Of a stretch of 64,000 nucleotides of DNA, positions 54,128-62,893 are shown in pieces (positions within the stretch are counted from its first letter, which is position 1; each line of letters opens with the position of its first letter). Source of the stretch: Bacteroidales bacterium UBA1309 (GTDB lineage: Bacteria; Bacteroidota; Bacteroidia; Bacteroidales; Dysgonomonadaceae); contig DBTT01000054.1 of the NCBI GenBank assembly GCA_002307185.1, positions 62,001 through 126,000 of the forward strand. The letters are read 5' to 3'. A model generated the notes under the pieces. It was not told the origin of the DNA and made no database searches. It saw nothing but the letters and a program-made list of their open reading frames with translations. A program made the translations under genes and the position numbers.

Positions 54128-54163
54128 TCTATCTTGGTTGATTTATGAAGATAGATTTTTTTT
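54128..54163 (+). terminator. terminator of the nuclease pair
   Basis: TCTATCTT (54128-54135) pairs with AAGATAGA (54148-54155), followed by eight T residues. It lies 40 bases past the second nuclease stop and only 10 bases before the PAP2 start codon, directly downstream of a promoter-like sequence. Confidence 0.7.
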
Positions 54164-54172
54164 AAAATAGAT

Positions 54173-54949
54173 ATGGGAAAATATATTTATTTCATACTTG
54201 TTTTCATCCTTGTTTCGGAATTGGCTTCTGCTCAAATAAATACTGATTCATTGCAGGTGGATACATTACTTTCATCACAGGACATAAAAGACGATTATCG
54301 TTTTGGTTTTAAGAAACTGATTATTCCCAGCATATGTTTGTTATATGGCGTTGCAAGTCTCAAAATTGATGCCTTGCAAGACTTAAATACTTCCACAAAC
54401 GATGAAATAAAGGAGCATAAACCGGAGCATCTGATTTGGGACAATTTTTCGCAATATACTCCGGCAGTTATGGTATATGGGTTAAATTTTGCTGGAGTTG
54501 AAGGCAAGCACAATTTCAGGGACAGATCCATCATCTATCTCACATCTCAGATAATCATGTCTTCTATCGTACTCCCGACAAAGCACCTTGTGAAGGAACG
54601 TCGGCCCGACAGTGGTGACACAAAGTCATTTCCATCAGGACATACTGCGACCGCATTTTCTTCGGCTCAGTTTTTGTTCAGGGAATATAAGGACGGAAAC
54701 CTGTGGCTTGGTCTTTCGGGTTATCCCTTGGCTGTGTTTACCGGTGTTTACAGGGTGGTAAACAATCGCCATTGGGTAGGGGATGTGGTTGCCGGAGCAG
54801 GCATTGGAATCTTTTCCACCGAATTTGCCTATTGGCTCTATCCCAAAATGAATCATCTTCTGGGAGGCAGAAAGTCCAAAAGTCAGTTTGTTTTAGCTCC
54901 GTCTTATCAGCAAGGCAATCTGGGTATAAGCTTTGCCACCACCTTTTGA
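54173..54949 (+). CDS. PAP2-family membrane phosphatase
   Basis: 258 residues, signal peptide 1-20 followed by several membrane helices. The three PAP2 motifs are in order: KERRPDSGD, PSGHTA and YRVVNNRHWVGDV (the His-Asp pair). Members dephosphorylate lipid phosphates such as undecaprenyl diphosphate, phosphatidate or lipid A in the periplasmic leaflet. The cleavable signal plus acidic N-terminal loop is the form common in Bacteroidota. Specific substrate not assignable. Confidence 0.9.
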   Translation: MGKYIYFILVFILVSELASAQINTDSLQVDTLLSSQDIKDDYRFGFKKLIIPSICLLYGVASLKIDALQDLNTSTNDEIKEHKPEHLIWDNFSQYTPAVMVYGLNFAGVEGKHNFRDRSIIYLTSQIIMSSIVLPTKHLVKERRPDSGDTKSFPSGHTATAFSSAQFLFREYKDGNLWLGLSGYPLAVFTGVYRVVNNRHWVGDVVAGAGIGIFSTEFAYWLYPKMNHLLGGRKSKSQFVLAPSYQQGNLGISFATTF

Positions 54950-55079
54950 GAGCATAAACTAATGCGATAAGCGGCTCATTTACCAAGCAATCAAAAAATA
55001 ATTGTATTTTTGTATCGTATCCGTGAACAGAATAGAATATTTTGAGTTATTCTATGTAAGATGTAATTGTTGAAAAATC

Positions 55080-55397
55080 ATGAATGAAGAATTATTGAAA
55101 ATTGAAGAAAATATAGTGCGAATGCTCAAAACGGTGTATGACCCTGAAATACCAGTCAATATATACGATTTGGGACTGATATACAACGTGGAGGTTGACG
55201 ACGACAAAAATGTGTTCATCGACATGACATTGACTGCACCCAATTGTCCTGCAGCCGATTTCATCATGGAAGATGTGCGTTTGAAGGTGGAATCGATCAA
55301 AGAAGTGAAAAACGTGGTGGTGAACCTTGTTTTTGAACCCATGTGGGGCAAAGATATGATGAGCGAAGAAGCGAAACTTGAGCTTGGGTTTTTATAA
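55080..55397 (+). CDS. DUF59/MIP18-family Fe-S assembly protein
   Basis: 105 residues. The DUF59 fold is complete: VYDPEIPVNIYDLGLIYNV, then MTLTAPNCPAADFI with the conserved cysteine, and FEPMWGKDMM near the C-terminus. These proteins (SufT/PaaD type) help insert Fe-S clusters and are often in suf operons; here it stands beside an LpxH-like gene. TATTTTTG at 55005-55012 may be its -7 box. Confidence 0.88.
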   Translation: MNEELLKIEENIVRMLKTVYDPEIPVNIYDLGLIYNVEVDDDKNVFIDMTLTAPNCPAADFIMEDVRLKVESIKEVKNVVVNLVFEPMWGKDMMSEEAKLELGFL

Positions 55398-56228
55398 TTG
55401 TTGAAAATTCAGGTGAAGAAGAAGATATATTTCCTTTCAGATGCCCATTTAGGGACTCCGTTTTATAAAAAGAGTCCGAGAAAAGATTCTACGGTCACTG
55501 CTCTCCCAAACAAAGCTGTCAGAACACGCGAACCGGTTTCCCATGAAATAGAGCGGAAGCTTTGTCGCTGGCTCGACCAAGTGAAAGAGGATGCGCAAGC
55601 GATTTACCTTTTAGGAGATTTGTTCGACTATTGGTTTGATTACAAAACAGTTGTACCAAGAGGCTTTACCCGTTTTTTGGGAAAAATAAGCGAACTCACC
55701 GATTCAGGCATCGAAATCCATTTTTTTATTGGAAACCACGATATATGGCTGACCGATTATTTTGAAATAGAATGCGGGATGATTGTTCATCGGGAACCTT
55801 TAGTGAAAGATTTCAACGGGAAAAAATTCTTCCTGGCTCATGGAGACGGTCTTGGCGACGATTCCCGCACGTTCAAATTTCTGCGCAGCCTGTTTCATAA
55901 TAAACTCTGCCGCAAGCTATTTGCAGGCATTCATCCACGGTGGACAGTGGCATTTGCCCATAGTTGGTCGCAACACAATCGGGCAACGGGCGAAATGATT
56001 GAATATCTCGGAGAAGACAAAGAACACTTAGTGAAGTTTGCCAAACAGCATTTGAACATAGCGCCAAACATCAATTTCTTTGTATTTGGTCATCGCCATA
56101 TCATGCTCGATTTGATGATCCCGGCCAGTTGCAGGGTGGTGATTCTTGGCGATTGGATTCGTTACTATTCCTATGGAGTGTTTGATGGTGAGAATTTTTC
56201 ATTGGAATTGTTTGAAGCGGAAGAATAA
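55398..56228 (+). CDS. LpxH-like UDP-2,3-diacylglucosamine diphosphatase
   Basis: About 276 residues of calcineurin-like metallophosphatase: SDAHLG, GDLFDYWFDY, GNHD, HGDG and GHRH are all present. In lipid A synthesis LpxH hydrolyses UDP-2,3-diacylglucosamine to lipid X. No ATG start is available: TTG at 55398, TTG at 55401 and GTG at 55413 are in frame before KKKIYFLSDAH; GTG 55413 or TTG 55398 is most likely. The gene follows the DUF59 stop without a gap and ends 2 bases before the GNAT gene. Confidence 0.85.
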   Translation: MLKIQVKKKIYFLSDAHLGTPFYKKSPRKDSTVTALPNKAVRTREPVSHEIERKLCRWLDQVKEDAQAIYLLGDLFDYWFDYKTVVPRGFTRFLGKISELTDSGIEIHFFIGNHDIWLTDYFEIECGMIVHREPLVKDFNGKKFFLAHGDGLGDDSRTFKFLRSLFHNKLCRKLFAGIHPRWTVAFAHSWSQHNRATGEMIEYLGEDKEHLVKFAKQHLNIAPNINFFVFGHRHIMLDLMIPASCRVVILGDWIRYYSYGVFDGENFSLELFEAEE

Positions 56229-56230
56229 CG

Positions 56231-56764
56231 ATGCCAGCTAACCAAATAAATGATTTGAAAATTTTAGAAATATCAGTAGATCAGATTGTTGATATTCAAG
56301 AAATTGCGAATAAGGCTTGGCCTGTGGCATTTGCCAAAATTCTCACGGAAGAACAAATCCGTTACATGATGAATTGGATGTACAGCAAGGAATCGCTTGT
56401 TGAACAGTTCAGAAAACAGCATCGTTTCTTTTTGGCAGAATCGGAGGGTAAATACCTCGGATTCATGTCCATAGAACACAATTCCCAACTTTCGGGACGA
56501 ACCAAAATACACAAAGCATATATCCTTCCAGCTTTTCAAAGCAAAGGCATTGGACACGCTTTGTTTGATAGGGCATTGTTCGAAGCCATAAAATTCGGAG
56601 ACAAAGCTATTTATTTGAATGTCAATAAATACAATCTAAATGCCATTGCTTTTTATGAAAAATATGGTATGACAAAAATTTATGACGAAGTTATCGAGAT
56701 TGGAAACGGCTTTGTGATGGATGACTCTGTCTTTGAGAGAAGTGTAGATTCATCCCATGATTGA
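56231..56764 (+). CDS. GNAT-family N-acetyltransferase
   Basis: 177 residues. The acetyl-CoA binding motif A is visible as KAYILPAFQSKGIGHALFDRAL, shown here as QSKGIGHALF, and NKYNLNAIAFYEKYGM is the typical C-terminal part. It transfers an acetyl group to an amine on an unknown substrate. Directly downstream of the LpxH-like gene and likely co-transcribed. Confidence 0.88.
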   Translation: MPANQINDLKILEISVDQIVDIQEIANKAWPVAFAKILTEEQIRYMMNWMYSKESLVEQFRKQHRFFLAESEGKYLGFMSIEHNSQLSGRTKIHKAYILPAFQSKGIGHALFDRALFEAIKFGDKAIYLNVNKYNLNAIAFYEKYGMTKIYDEVIEIGNGFVMDDSVFERSVDSSHD

Positions 56765-56876
56765 TTTTTTGTTACTCTACCATTCGGAATGGAATCTTCG
56801 ATTCTGACAATAATTTGAAGACAGACTAACTATTACACATTTTTTTCTTAATTTAGCCATACTAAATCACTCTTCA

Positions 56877-59840
56877 ATGGCTGAAAACATGCTCGTCCAA
56901 CAATTTGAATTCACGGATACTTCCTTCGCCAACCTGATGTCGAAGCGGATCTACAACATCCTGCTTTTTGCCACAAAATACGATAGTTTTATTCTCGAAG
57001 ATGATGGACGCATCGAAGAGCAGATTTTTAATGAATACACTTCTTTGAATTTAAGGTATCCACCTCGTTTCAAACAAGTTACTACTGAAAAAGAGACGTT
57101 AAGCGCATTGGCGGAAAACCATTATGAATTAATTATCTGCATGCCGAACTTGGATGAAGAAAATATTCTTCAAACCATGATTAACGTGAAGTCGGCAACC
57201 CCTCAAACTCCTTTTGTCGTATTGGCTCCTTTTTCTCGGGAGCTTAGAAAACGAGTCTCAAAGCAAGATTTGTCCTTCATCGATTATACTTTTAGTTGGT
57301 TGGGAAATTCCGAATTACTCTTGGCTATCATCAAGTTGATAGAAGATTCGATGAATGTGGAACACGATACAATGGAAGTCGGGGTGCAAGTGATTCTCTT
57401 AGTGGAAGATTCCGTTCGGTTTTACTCGTCAGAATTGCCCGCCCTTTATCGGCTCGTACTGGAGGAATCTATGCGATTTTCTACTGAGGCACTGAATGAA
57501 CACCAGCAAATGCTCCGAAAACGTGGTCGCCCCAAAATTTTGTTGGCAAGGACTTACGAAGAGGCTATTTTGCTGTACGAAAAATACAAAGAGAATATTT
57601 TGGGAGTGGTTTCTGATATGCGATTTCCTCGTGGAAAAGAAAAAGATTCCCTTGCAGGATATAAACTAGCTAAATATATCAAGCAGAACGATAAACATTT
57701 ACCGGTCATCTTAACCTCTTCTGAGAAAAGCAACAAAGAATTTGCCGATGAAATAGGCTTTGGCTTTCTTGACAAAAACTCAAAAAGTTTTCCTCTCGAT
57801 TTGCGAAACACAGTGAAGGAAAACTTTTACCTCGGCGAACTCGAAATAATCAATCCAAAGACAAAAGAACAAATATTGCGAATACGTAATTTAAAGGATT
57901 TGCAAGTCAAACTTCGAAGCATTCCCGAAGACTCTCTCCGTTATCACATGGAGCAAAATCATTTTAGCCGTTTTTGCAATTCACGAGCCATTTTCCCAGT
58001 AGGAAATTTCCTAAAGCACATCGATATTCAAAACTTGGAAGTGGAGGAAGCCCGAAACATTATTGAGGAAGCAGTTGCCCGTTATCGAAAGATGAAAAAT
58101 ACGGGGGTAGTGGCTGTATTTGAGAAAGATAGATTCGACCGATGGTCGAATTTTGCCCGTATCGGAAATGGATCCTTAGGAGGCAAGGGGAGAGGTTTGG
58201 CTTTTATGGGTCACTTGGTGAAAATGAATCCTAAGCTCAATATATATCCCAATTTGCCTGTCGTGATCCCTCAAACAGTGGTGTTGTGTACCGATATTTT
58301 CGATGAATTTATGGAGGATAATCGTTTGTATGACGTGGCTCTATCGGATGCGGAAGATGATAAAATACTGAATACATTTTTGAAAGCAAATTTGCCTGAA
58401 AGATTGATTGAGGATTTTATGATTTTTCTTGAAACAGTGAAAAACCCAATTGCCATACGTTCTTCAAGTATGCTGGAGGATTCACATTATCAGCCATTTG
58501 CCGGTATTTATTCCACTTATATGGTTCCTTATCTATCTGATAAATACGAAACTTTGAAAATGGTGAGCGAATCAATCAAGGCTGTGTATGCTTCCGTTTT
58601 TTTCAAACAAAGTAAGACTTATATGGCTGTCACCAAAAACCTGATCGATCAGGAGAAGATGGCGGTTGTGCTGCAGGAACTGGTTGGCAGTGTACACGAT
58701 ACACACTTTTATCCCACCATTTCTGGAGTTGCCCGATCGCTCAATTTTTATCCGGTTGGCAACGAGAAAACGGAGGATGGAGTTATCAATTTAGCTTTAG
58801 GGCTTGGAAAATATATCGTGGATGGCGGCAAAACACTTCGTTTTTCTCCCGCCTATCCGAATCAAATTTTGCAATTGAGCACAGTGGAAATGGCTCTGAA
58901 TGAAACTCAAAAACATTTCTTGGCACTTGATTTGAAAAACATTCCGGCTAATTTTTTAGTAGATGATGGGTTCAATTTGGAGAAATTATCCTTGAAGGTT
59001 GCCGAGAAGGAGGATTCCTTGCGGTTTGCGGCTTCCACCTACGATGTGGAAGACAATGTGATCCGCGAAGGATTGTATCCGGGAGGAAGAAAAATAGTCA
59101 CCTTTGCCCATATACTTCAACACGAATTGTTTCCGCTTGCCGAAGTATTGAAAAGTGTTTTGGCAGTGAGTCAGCGTGAAATGGGCCGTCCTGTTGAAAT
59201 CGAATTCGCCATGGATATCAAAGACAAGGAAGAAGCCCGATTCTATCTGTTGCAAATCCGCCCGATTGTTGACAACAAAGTCTCGTTAGATACCGATTTG
59301 AGCAAGATTGATAGAAACAAAGCTATTTTATTTTCAAAAAGTGCCTTGGGACACGGTATTTATGAAGATATCCATGACATTGTTTATGTAAAGACCGAAT
59401 CATTTAATGCAGCAAACAATACTATCACCGCCAATGAAATAGAGGTCGTCAACCGCCGTTTTGCGGAACAAGACCAGAATTATGTGCTGATTGGCCCCGG
59501 CAGGTGGGGATCAAGCGATCCTTGGTTGGGAATTCCCGTGAAATGGGCTTTTATCAGCCAAGCACAAATTGCGGTGGAACTTGGTCTGGAGAATTACAGG
59601 GTGGAGCCAAGTCAAGGAACTCATTTTTTTCAAAACTTAACCTCATTTGGTGCGGGATATATCACTTTAGCTCCCTATTTGAACCAAGAAGAGATGCTGG
59701 ATATGGATTATTTGAATGCGCAACCTGCGGTTTATGAAACACAATTTATCCGGCAGATCCATTTTGAATCGCCCATAATAGTTAAAATTGACGGACGGAA
59801 AGGATGTGGAATTGTGGAAAAACCCTTTTCTGAGAAATAG
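56877..59840 (+). CDS. tandem receiver-like / PEP-synthase-type ATP-grasp protein
   Basis: 987 residues, cytoplasmic. Two receiver-like domains open the protein: about 30-165 (degenerate, no clear phospho-acceptor) and about 220-315, where the second keeps the full triad, Asp247 in VVSDMRF, the Thr/Ser in ILTSS and Lys in FLDKNS. The rest resembles the nucleotide-binding part of pyruvate phosphate dikinase/PEP synthase: GGKGRGLAFMG (about 434-444) and RSSSMLEDSHYQPFAG (about 528-543). I find no phosphohistidine (GGxxSH) domain and no PEP-binding barrel, so it cannot be a normal PEP synthase. The C-terminal 150 residues (GPGRWGSSDPWLG) are a conserved part of this family. Probably a kinase or ligase controlled by phosphorylation; substrate unknown. 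Confidence 0.82.
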   Translation: MAENMLVQQFEFTDTSFANLMSKRIYNILLFATKYDSFILEDDGRIEEQIFNEYTSLNLRYPPRFKQVTTEKETLSALAENHYELIICMPNLDEENILQTMINVKSATPQTPFVVLAPFSRELRKRVSKQDLSFIDYTFSWLGNSELLLAIIKLIEDSMNVEHDTMEVGVQVILLVEDSVRFYSSELPALYRLVLEESMRFSTEALNEHQQMLRKRGRPKILLARTYEEAILLYEKYKENILGVVSDMRFPRGKEKDSLAGYKLAKYIKQNDKHLPVILTSSEKSNKEFADEIGFGFLDKNSKSFPLDLRNTVKENFYLGELEIINPKTKEQILRIRNLKDLQVKLRSIPEDSLRYHMEQNHFSRFCNSRAIFPVGNFLKHIDIQNLEVEEARNIIEEAVARYRKMKNTGVVAVFEKDRFDRWSNFARIGNGSLGGKGRGLAFMGHLVKMNPKLNIYPNLPVVIPQTVVLCTDIFDEFMEDNRLYDVALSDAEDDKILNTFLKANLPERLIEDFMIFLETVKNPIAIRSSSMLEDSHYQPFAGIYSTYMVPYLSDKYETLKMVSESIKAVYASVFFKQSKTYMAVTKNLIDQEKMAVVLQELVGSVHDTHFYPTISGVARSLNFYPVGNEKTEDGVINLALGLGKYIVDGGKTLRFSPAYPNQILQLSTVEMALNETQKHFLALDLKNIPANFLVDDGFNLEKLSLKVAEKEDSLRFAASTYDVEDNVIREGLYPGGRKIVTFAHILQHELFPLAEVLKSVLAVSQREMGRPVEIEFAMDIKDKEEARFYLLQIRPIVDNKVSLDTDLSKIDRNKAILFSKSALGHGIYEDIHDIVYVKTESFNAANNTITANEIEVVNRRFAEQDQNYVLIGPGRWGSSDPWLGIPVKWAFISQAQIAVELGLENYRVEPSQGTHFFQNLTSFGAGYITLAPYLNQEEMLDMDYLNAQPAVYETQFIRQIHFESPIIVKIDGRKGCGIVEKPFSEK

Positions 59841-59906
59841 AAAAGACCTAACGCACTTTTGAAAAGCTTGTTAGACCCAAGAGTATATTTTCCCAGTATT
59901 TTCCGG

Positions 59907-60821
59907 CTAATCGATTTTCAATGCACCTACCAGATCTTTTATCGAATCAATCTTGTTTTCTTTCAAGTAATTATCAATTCCGTCAACCACTTTTTCAGAA
60001 ATTGTTGGATCAATAAAGTTGTATGTACCAATCTGAATAGCGGATGAACCTGCCAGAATAAATTCGATGGCATCTTCCCAAGAAGAGATTCCACCCATTC
60101 CAATTACCGGAATTTTCACGGCATTGTAGGTTTGCCACACCATCCGCAAGGCAATTGGCTTCACACAAGGGCCGGACAAACCTCCAGTAACTGTTGATAA
60201 AACCGGTTTTTGATTCCTTATATCTATTGCCATGCCCAACAAGGTGTTGATAAGCGAAACAGCATCAGCACCTTCAGCTTCCACGGCTTTGGCTATTTCT
60301 GTGATGTCTGTTACGTTTGGGGAAAGCTTCACAATCAGGGTCTTCCCGAATACCTTTCTTACAGCCTTGGTGACATCTCCCGCAGAACAGGCCGAAGTGC
60401 CAAAAGCCATTCCACCTTCCTTCACGTTGGGACACGATATGTTTAATTCTATTCCCGGAATTTTATCCAAATCGGCCAATCTTGCGGCACATTCCACGTA
60501 GTCTTCAATGGTAGATCCCGATACATTGACAATCATATTTGTGTCGAAATCCTTGATGTTCGGGTAAATATTTGAAATGAAATAATCAACCCCCTTGTTT
60601 TGCAACCCCACCGCATTCAACATTCCGGAAGGCGTCTCTGCCATGCGCGGATAATCGTTGCCCTGCCTTGGATGAAGCGTTGTTCCCTTTACAAATATGC
60701 CGCCTAATTTAGACAAATCCATGTAGTCGCAGAACTCTGTACCATAGCCAAAAGTACCCGAGGCAGTCATCACGGGGTTCTTCAATTGTAAATTACTTAT
60801 GTTGATTTTTAGATTGCCCAT
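59907..60821 (-). CDS. pyrD: dihydroorotate dehydrogenase B, catalytic subunit
   Basis: 304 residues, class 1B. NISCPNVKEGG contains the active-site cysteine; INTLLGM and GMGGISSWEDA are the FMN-binding segments. It oxidises dihydroorotate to orotate in pyrimidine synthesis using the PyrK partner for electron transfer to NAD+. It overlaps pyrK by 13 bases, indicating translational coupling. Convergent with the ATP-grasp gene, 66 bases apart. Confidence 0.95.
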   Translation of the reverse strand: MGNLKINISNLQLKNPVMTASGTFGYGTEFCDYMDLSKLGGIFVKGTTLHPRQGNDYPRMAETPSGMLNAVGLQNKGVDYFISNIYPNIKDFDTNMIVNVSGSTIEDYVECAARLADLDKIPGIELNISCPNVKEGGMAFGTSACSAGDVTKAVRKVFGKTLIVKLSPNVTDITEIAKAVEAEGADAVSLINTLLGMAIDIRNQKPVLSTVTGGLSGPCVKPIALRMVWQTYNAVKIPVIGMGGISSWEDAIEFILAGSSAIQIGTYNFIDPTISEKVVDGIDNYLKENKIDSIKDLVGALKID

Positions 60822-61588
60822 GTTAACTTTTCTATATTAAATACGGGACCTTCAGTGCATACGCAAATATGCCCGTCGCTTGTTTTTTCCACACAGCATA
60901 AACATGTTCCAATCCCGCATCCCATCATGTTTTCGAGCGAAACTTCGCATGCTATTTTGTTCTGTTTTGCATACTTTGCCACAGCCTGCATCATGGGTTT
61001 CGGGCCACAGGTGTAAATCATCGAGAAATCCTTCCGATTAAGCCTGGAATGGTTCGTCACATATCCTTTTTCACCGAAGGAACCATCCTCTGTTGTGCAA
61101 AATACTTCTCCATATTTCTCAAATTCGTTTAGCAGGGTCAGATCCGATTTGGAACGAGCACCAAGCAAAAAAATGGGGGCTTGGCCTTGTCGTTTCAAAA
61201 GATATCCGAGGTAGAGCAAAGGTGCTGTTCCAACACCGCCACCTACCAGCAGCGATTTTTTTCCAGCATCACCCGAAATAGTGAATCCCTTTCCCAGCGG
61301 AACCAGTAAATTCACAACATCTCCCTCTACATATTGGCTCATCTTGCGCGTCCCATCACCAATGGCTTGCACCAATAGCCACAGCAAGTTTTTGTCTTTT
61401 TCCACGAAATTGACTGAAATAGGACGCCTTAGAAATGTTCTTGGGGAGTTTTCGACCAATACCTCCACAAACTGTCCGGGTTCCATATCGGTCAAAATTT
61501 CGCCGTTTTTTGGGGTCAGTTTGATAAGAAAATAGGTTTGGTTGAGTTGGATGTTTTCTTTGACCGTGAAGTCAAGCATTTTTTTCAT
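60809..61588 (-). CDS. pyrK: dihydroorotate dehydrogenase electron transfer subunit
   Basis: 259 residues. A ferredoxin-reductase-like FAD domain (FLRRPISV, about 55-62) and an NAD domain (LLVGGGVGTAPLL) are followed by the 2Fe-2S cysteine cluster CGIGTCLCC and a final cysteine in HICVC. It passes electrons from PyrD to NAD+. Met4 is an alternative start. First gene of the pyrK-pyrD pair. Confidence 0.95.
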   Translation of the reverse strand: MKKMLDFTVKENIQLNQTYFLIKLTPKNGEILTDMEPGQFVEVLVENSPRTFLRRPISVNFVEKDKNLLWLLVQAIGDGTRKMSQYVEGDVVNLLVPLGKGFTISGDAGKKSLLVGGGVGTAPLLYLGYLLKRQGQAPIFLLGARSKSDLTLLNEFEKYGEVFCTTEDGSFGEKGYVTNHSRLNRKDFSMIYTCGPKPMMQAVAKYAKQNKIACEVSLENMMGCGIGTCLCCVEKTSDGHICVCTEGPVFNIEKLTWAI

Positions 61589-61682
61589 GAAACTCAGTAA
61601 AATAGTTGATTACTTAGGCTTGAAAAGATGCCGCATTCTTTTTGCTTGCAAAAATTAGATGACATCGACTTCAAATTTTGTG

Positions 61683-61713
61683 CAAAGTTACAACTTTTAA
61701 TTCTTATAGCGAA
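61683..61713 (-). promoter_or_regulatory. possible pyrKD promoter
   Basis: On the minus strand TAACTTTG (complement of 61683-61690) is a full -7 box. TTC, one off TTG, lies 20 bases upstream (complement of 61711-61713). The leader to pyrK would be about 90 bases. Confidence 0.4.
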
Positions 61714-61804
61714 AAGTCCTCTCGGAAAGTATATAGAGAATCGCCCTTATCCTGTTTTATCTGATCTGATCAACAATTTTCGAAATCGAAGCTGATTTGC
61801 TTTT

Positions 61805-62305
61805 CTATTTCTTGCTTGCCTCTATTTTCTCAGGATCAAAGGTTTCAAAGGTGTTGTCGGAATAGTAAATAATTATTTTGGTAATTTTCCGATCTTCTTT
61901 TCTATGCATTTCAATGGGTTGATTTACTATTGGTTGAATAGGCATTTGAGGCTGTTTTAACTCATTTTCCCTGCGATATAAATTAGAATCCCCTGCATTA
62001 GGGCGTACAATTTCATTCTCGAAGGATTTATCTGCGGTGAATAAGTCACGTTGGATGGGTTGGGCAATTTGCTCACCTGCCAAATTGGATGATGTTTGCT
62101 TCAACATAGATCCCTCACCAGTCAATAACCAATTCGAATCGATGTAATCAATCTTACTTAAAATCTTAGTGATTACCTCCAAGCTCGGTTTATTCCTTCC
62201 GTTCAGAATGTGGGACATGACTGCTCTGCCAATTTCCATGTAATCGGCAAAGTGCGCAGAGGTCATCCCCTCGTATTCCATTACTTTTTTGATACGCTCA
62301 ACCAT
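61805..62305 (-). CDS. XRE-family helix-turn-helix regulator
   Basis: 166 residues. Residues 1-62 form an XRE/lambda-repressor-type HTH (MTSAHFADYMEIGRAVMSHILNGRNKPSLEVI, shown here as SHILNGRNKPSLE), followed by NWLLTGEGSM, a hallmark of the Bacteroidota branch of this family. The remainder is a low-complexity linker and a short C-terminal segment (IIIYYSDNTFETF). There is no peptidase (LexA/CI) domain. It stands alone beside an unusually long AT-rich region full of repeated dyads, which are candidate operator sites. Confidence 0.85.
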   Translation of the reverse strand: MVERIKKVMEYEGMTSAHFADYMEIGRAVMSHILNGRNKPSLEVITKILSKIDYIDSNWLLTGEGSMLKQTSSNLAGEQIAQPIQRDLFTADKSFENEIVRPNAGDSNLYRRENELKQPQMPIQPIVNQPIEMHRKEDRKITKIIIYYSDNTFETFDPEKIEASKK

Positions 62306-62306
62306 A

Positions 62307-62802
62307 AAACAAGTGTAAATTAGTCAATCACAAATGTAAAACAAATAATTTACAAAAACAAATAACAAATGTTGCATTTAAATATACAAATGTGTGCATC
62401 AAGTTTGTTATTATTTTTATACAAATGTATAAGGTGTCTGGGCAGAATAAATTATCACTTTATATAATATCTGTATATTTCTCGTATATAAGCATATAAT
62501 CTTATTAAAACAATGATTTATTGCCTTATAGCAACGATATGCATAAAACAGTGTTTACTTCATGAATTATCACTTTAAAAATTAAAATTTAATTACTGAT
62601 ATACAGCTAAATAACCATTATTTTAGACAATTGCATATGCTTGCATATACATTTGTGAGATATACTTTTGTATAAGACAATTGAATAGAGTATTTATATG
62701 TTTGTGTAAAACAGTAATGAAACATATGTGAATTATTTGTACATTACCCTGTAATATACTTTTGTTTATTTCCTGGTATTGGCTATTTTATACTTTTGTA
62801 AA
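62307..62802. repeat. array of CAAATGT / ACTTTTGT dyads in an AT-rich gene-free region
   Basis: At least nine related elements occur in 500 bases: 62307-62318 (ACAAGTGTA), 62329-62340, 62364-62373 (AACAAATGTT), 62385-62394, 62417-62432 (TTATACAAATGTATAA, 7-bp arms), 62646-62657, 62661-62674 (TATACTTTTGTATA), 62755-62768 and 62789-62802. The common form is TATAC-N4-GTATA, an inverted repeat. In the same region AATTATCACTTTA occurs twice (62450-62462 and 62565-62577), AGACAATTG twice (62625 and 62675), and a tandem ten-base repeat lies at 62631-62650 (ttgcatatgc, ttgcatatac). No gene is seen. Best reading: operator array for the adjacent XRE regulator. Confidence 0.6.
62331..62361 (-). promoter_or_regulatory. 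promoter of the XRE regulator
   Basis: On the minus strand TTG (complement of 62359-62361), 20 bases, then TACATTTG (complement of 62331-62338). Full consensus; the ATG is 26 bases further. The -7 box is itself one of the repeated CAAATGT elements, so a protein that binds the repeats would block this promoter. Confidence 0.65.
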
Positions 62803-62849
62803 TCATCATGAAGCTTTGTGATCGGCCATTTTGTCGCATTCGGATTTTC

Positions 62850-62893
62850 TAACAAAAAAGATCTGGCTAACCGCTTTAAAACAGTTGGCCAGA
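62850..62893 (-). terminator. orphan terminator-like hairpin
   Basis: TCTGGCTAAC (62862-62871) and GTTGGCCAGA (62884-62893) form a 10-bp stem with one G-U pair. On the minus strand it is followed by TCTTTTTTG. The nearest upstream gene, rplI, already has a terminator at 63082-63119, so this one belongs to a second transcript or acts as a backup. Confidence 0.6.

Noticed and set aside
62307..62802. CRISPR array or replication origin
   Set aside because: Repeats are short, unevenly spaced and variable, unlike CRISPR; no DnaA gene, no clear DnaA box cluster (TTATCCACA) seen.
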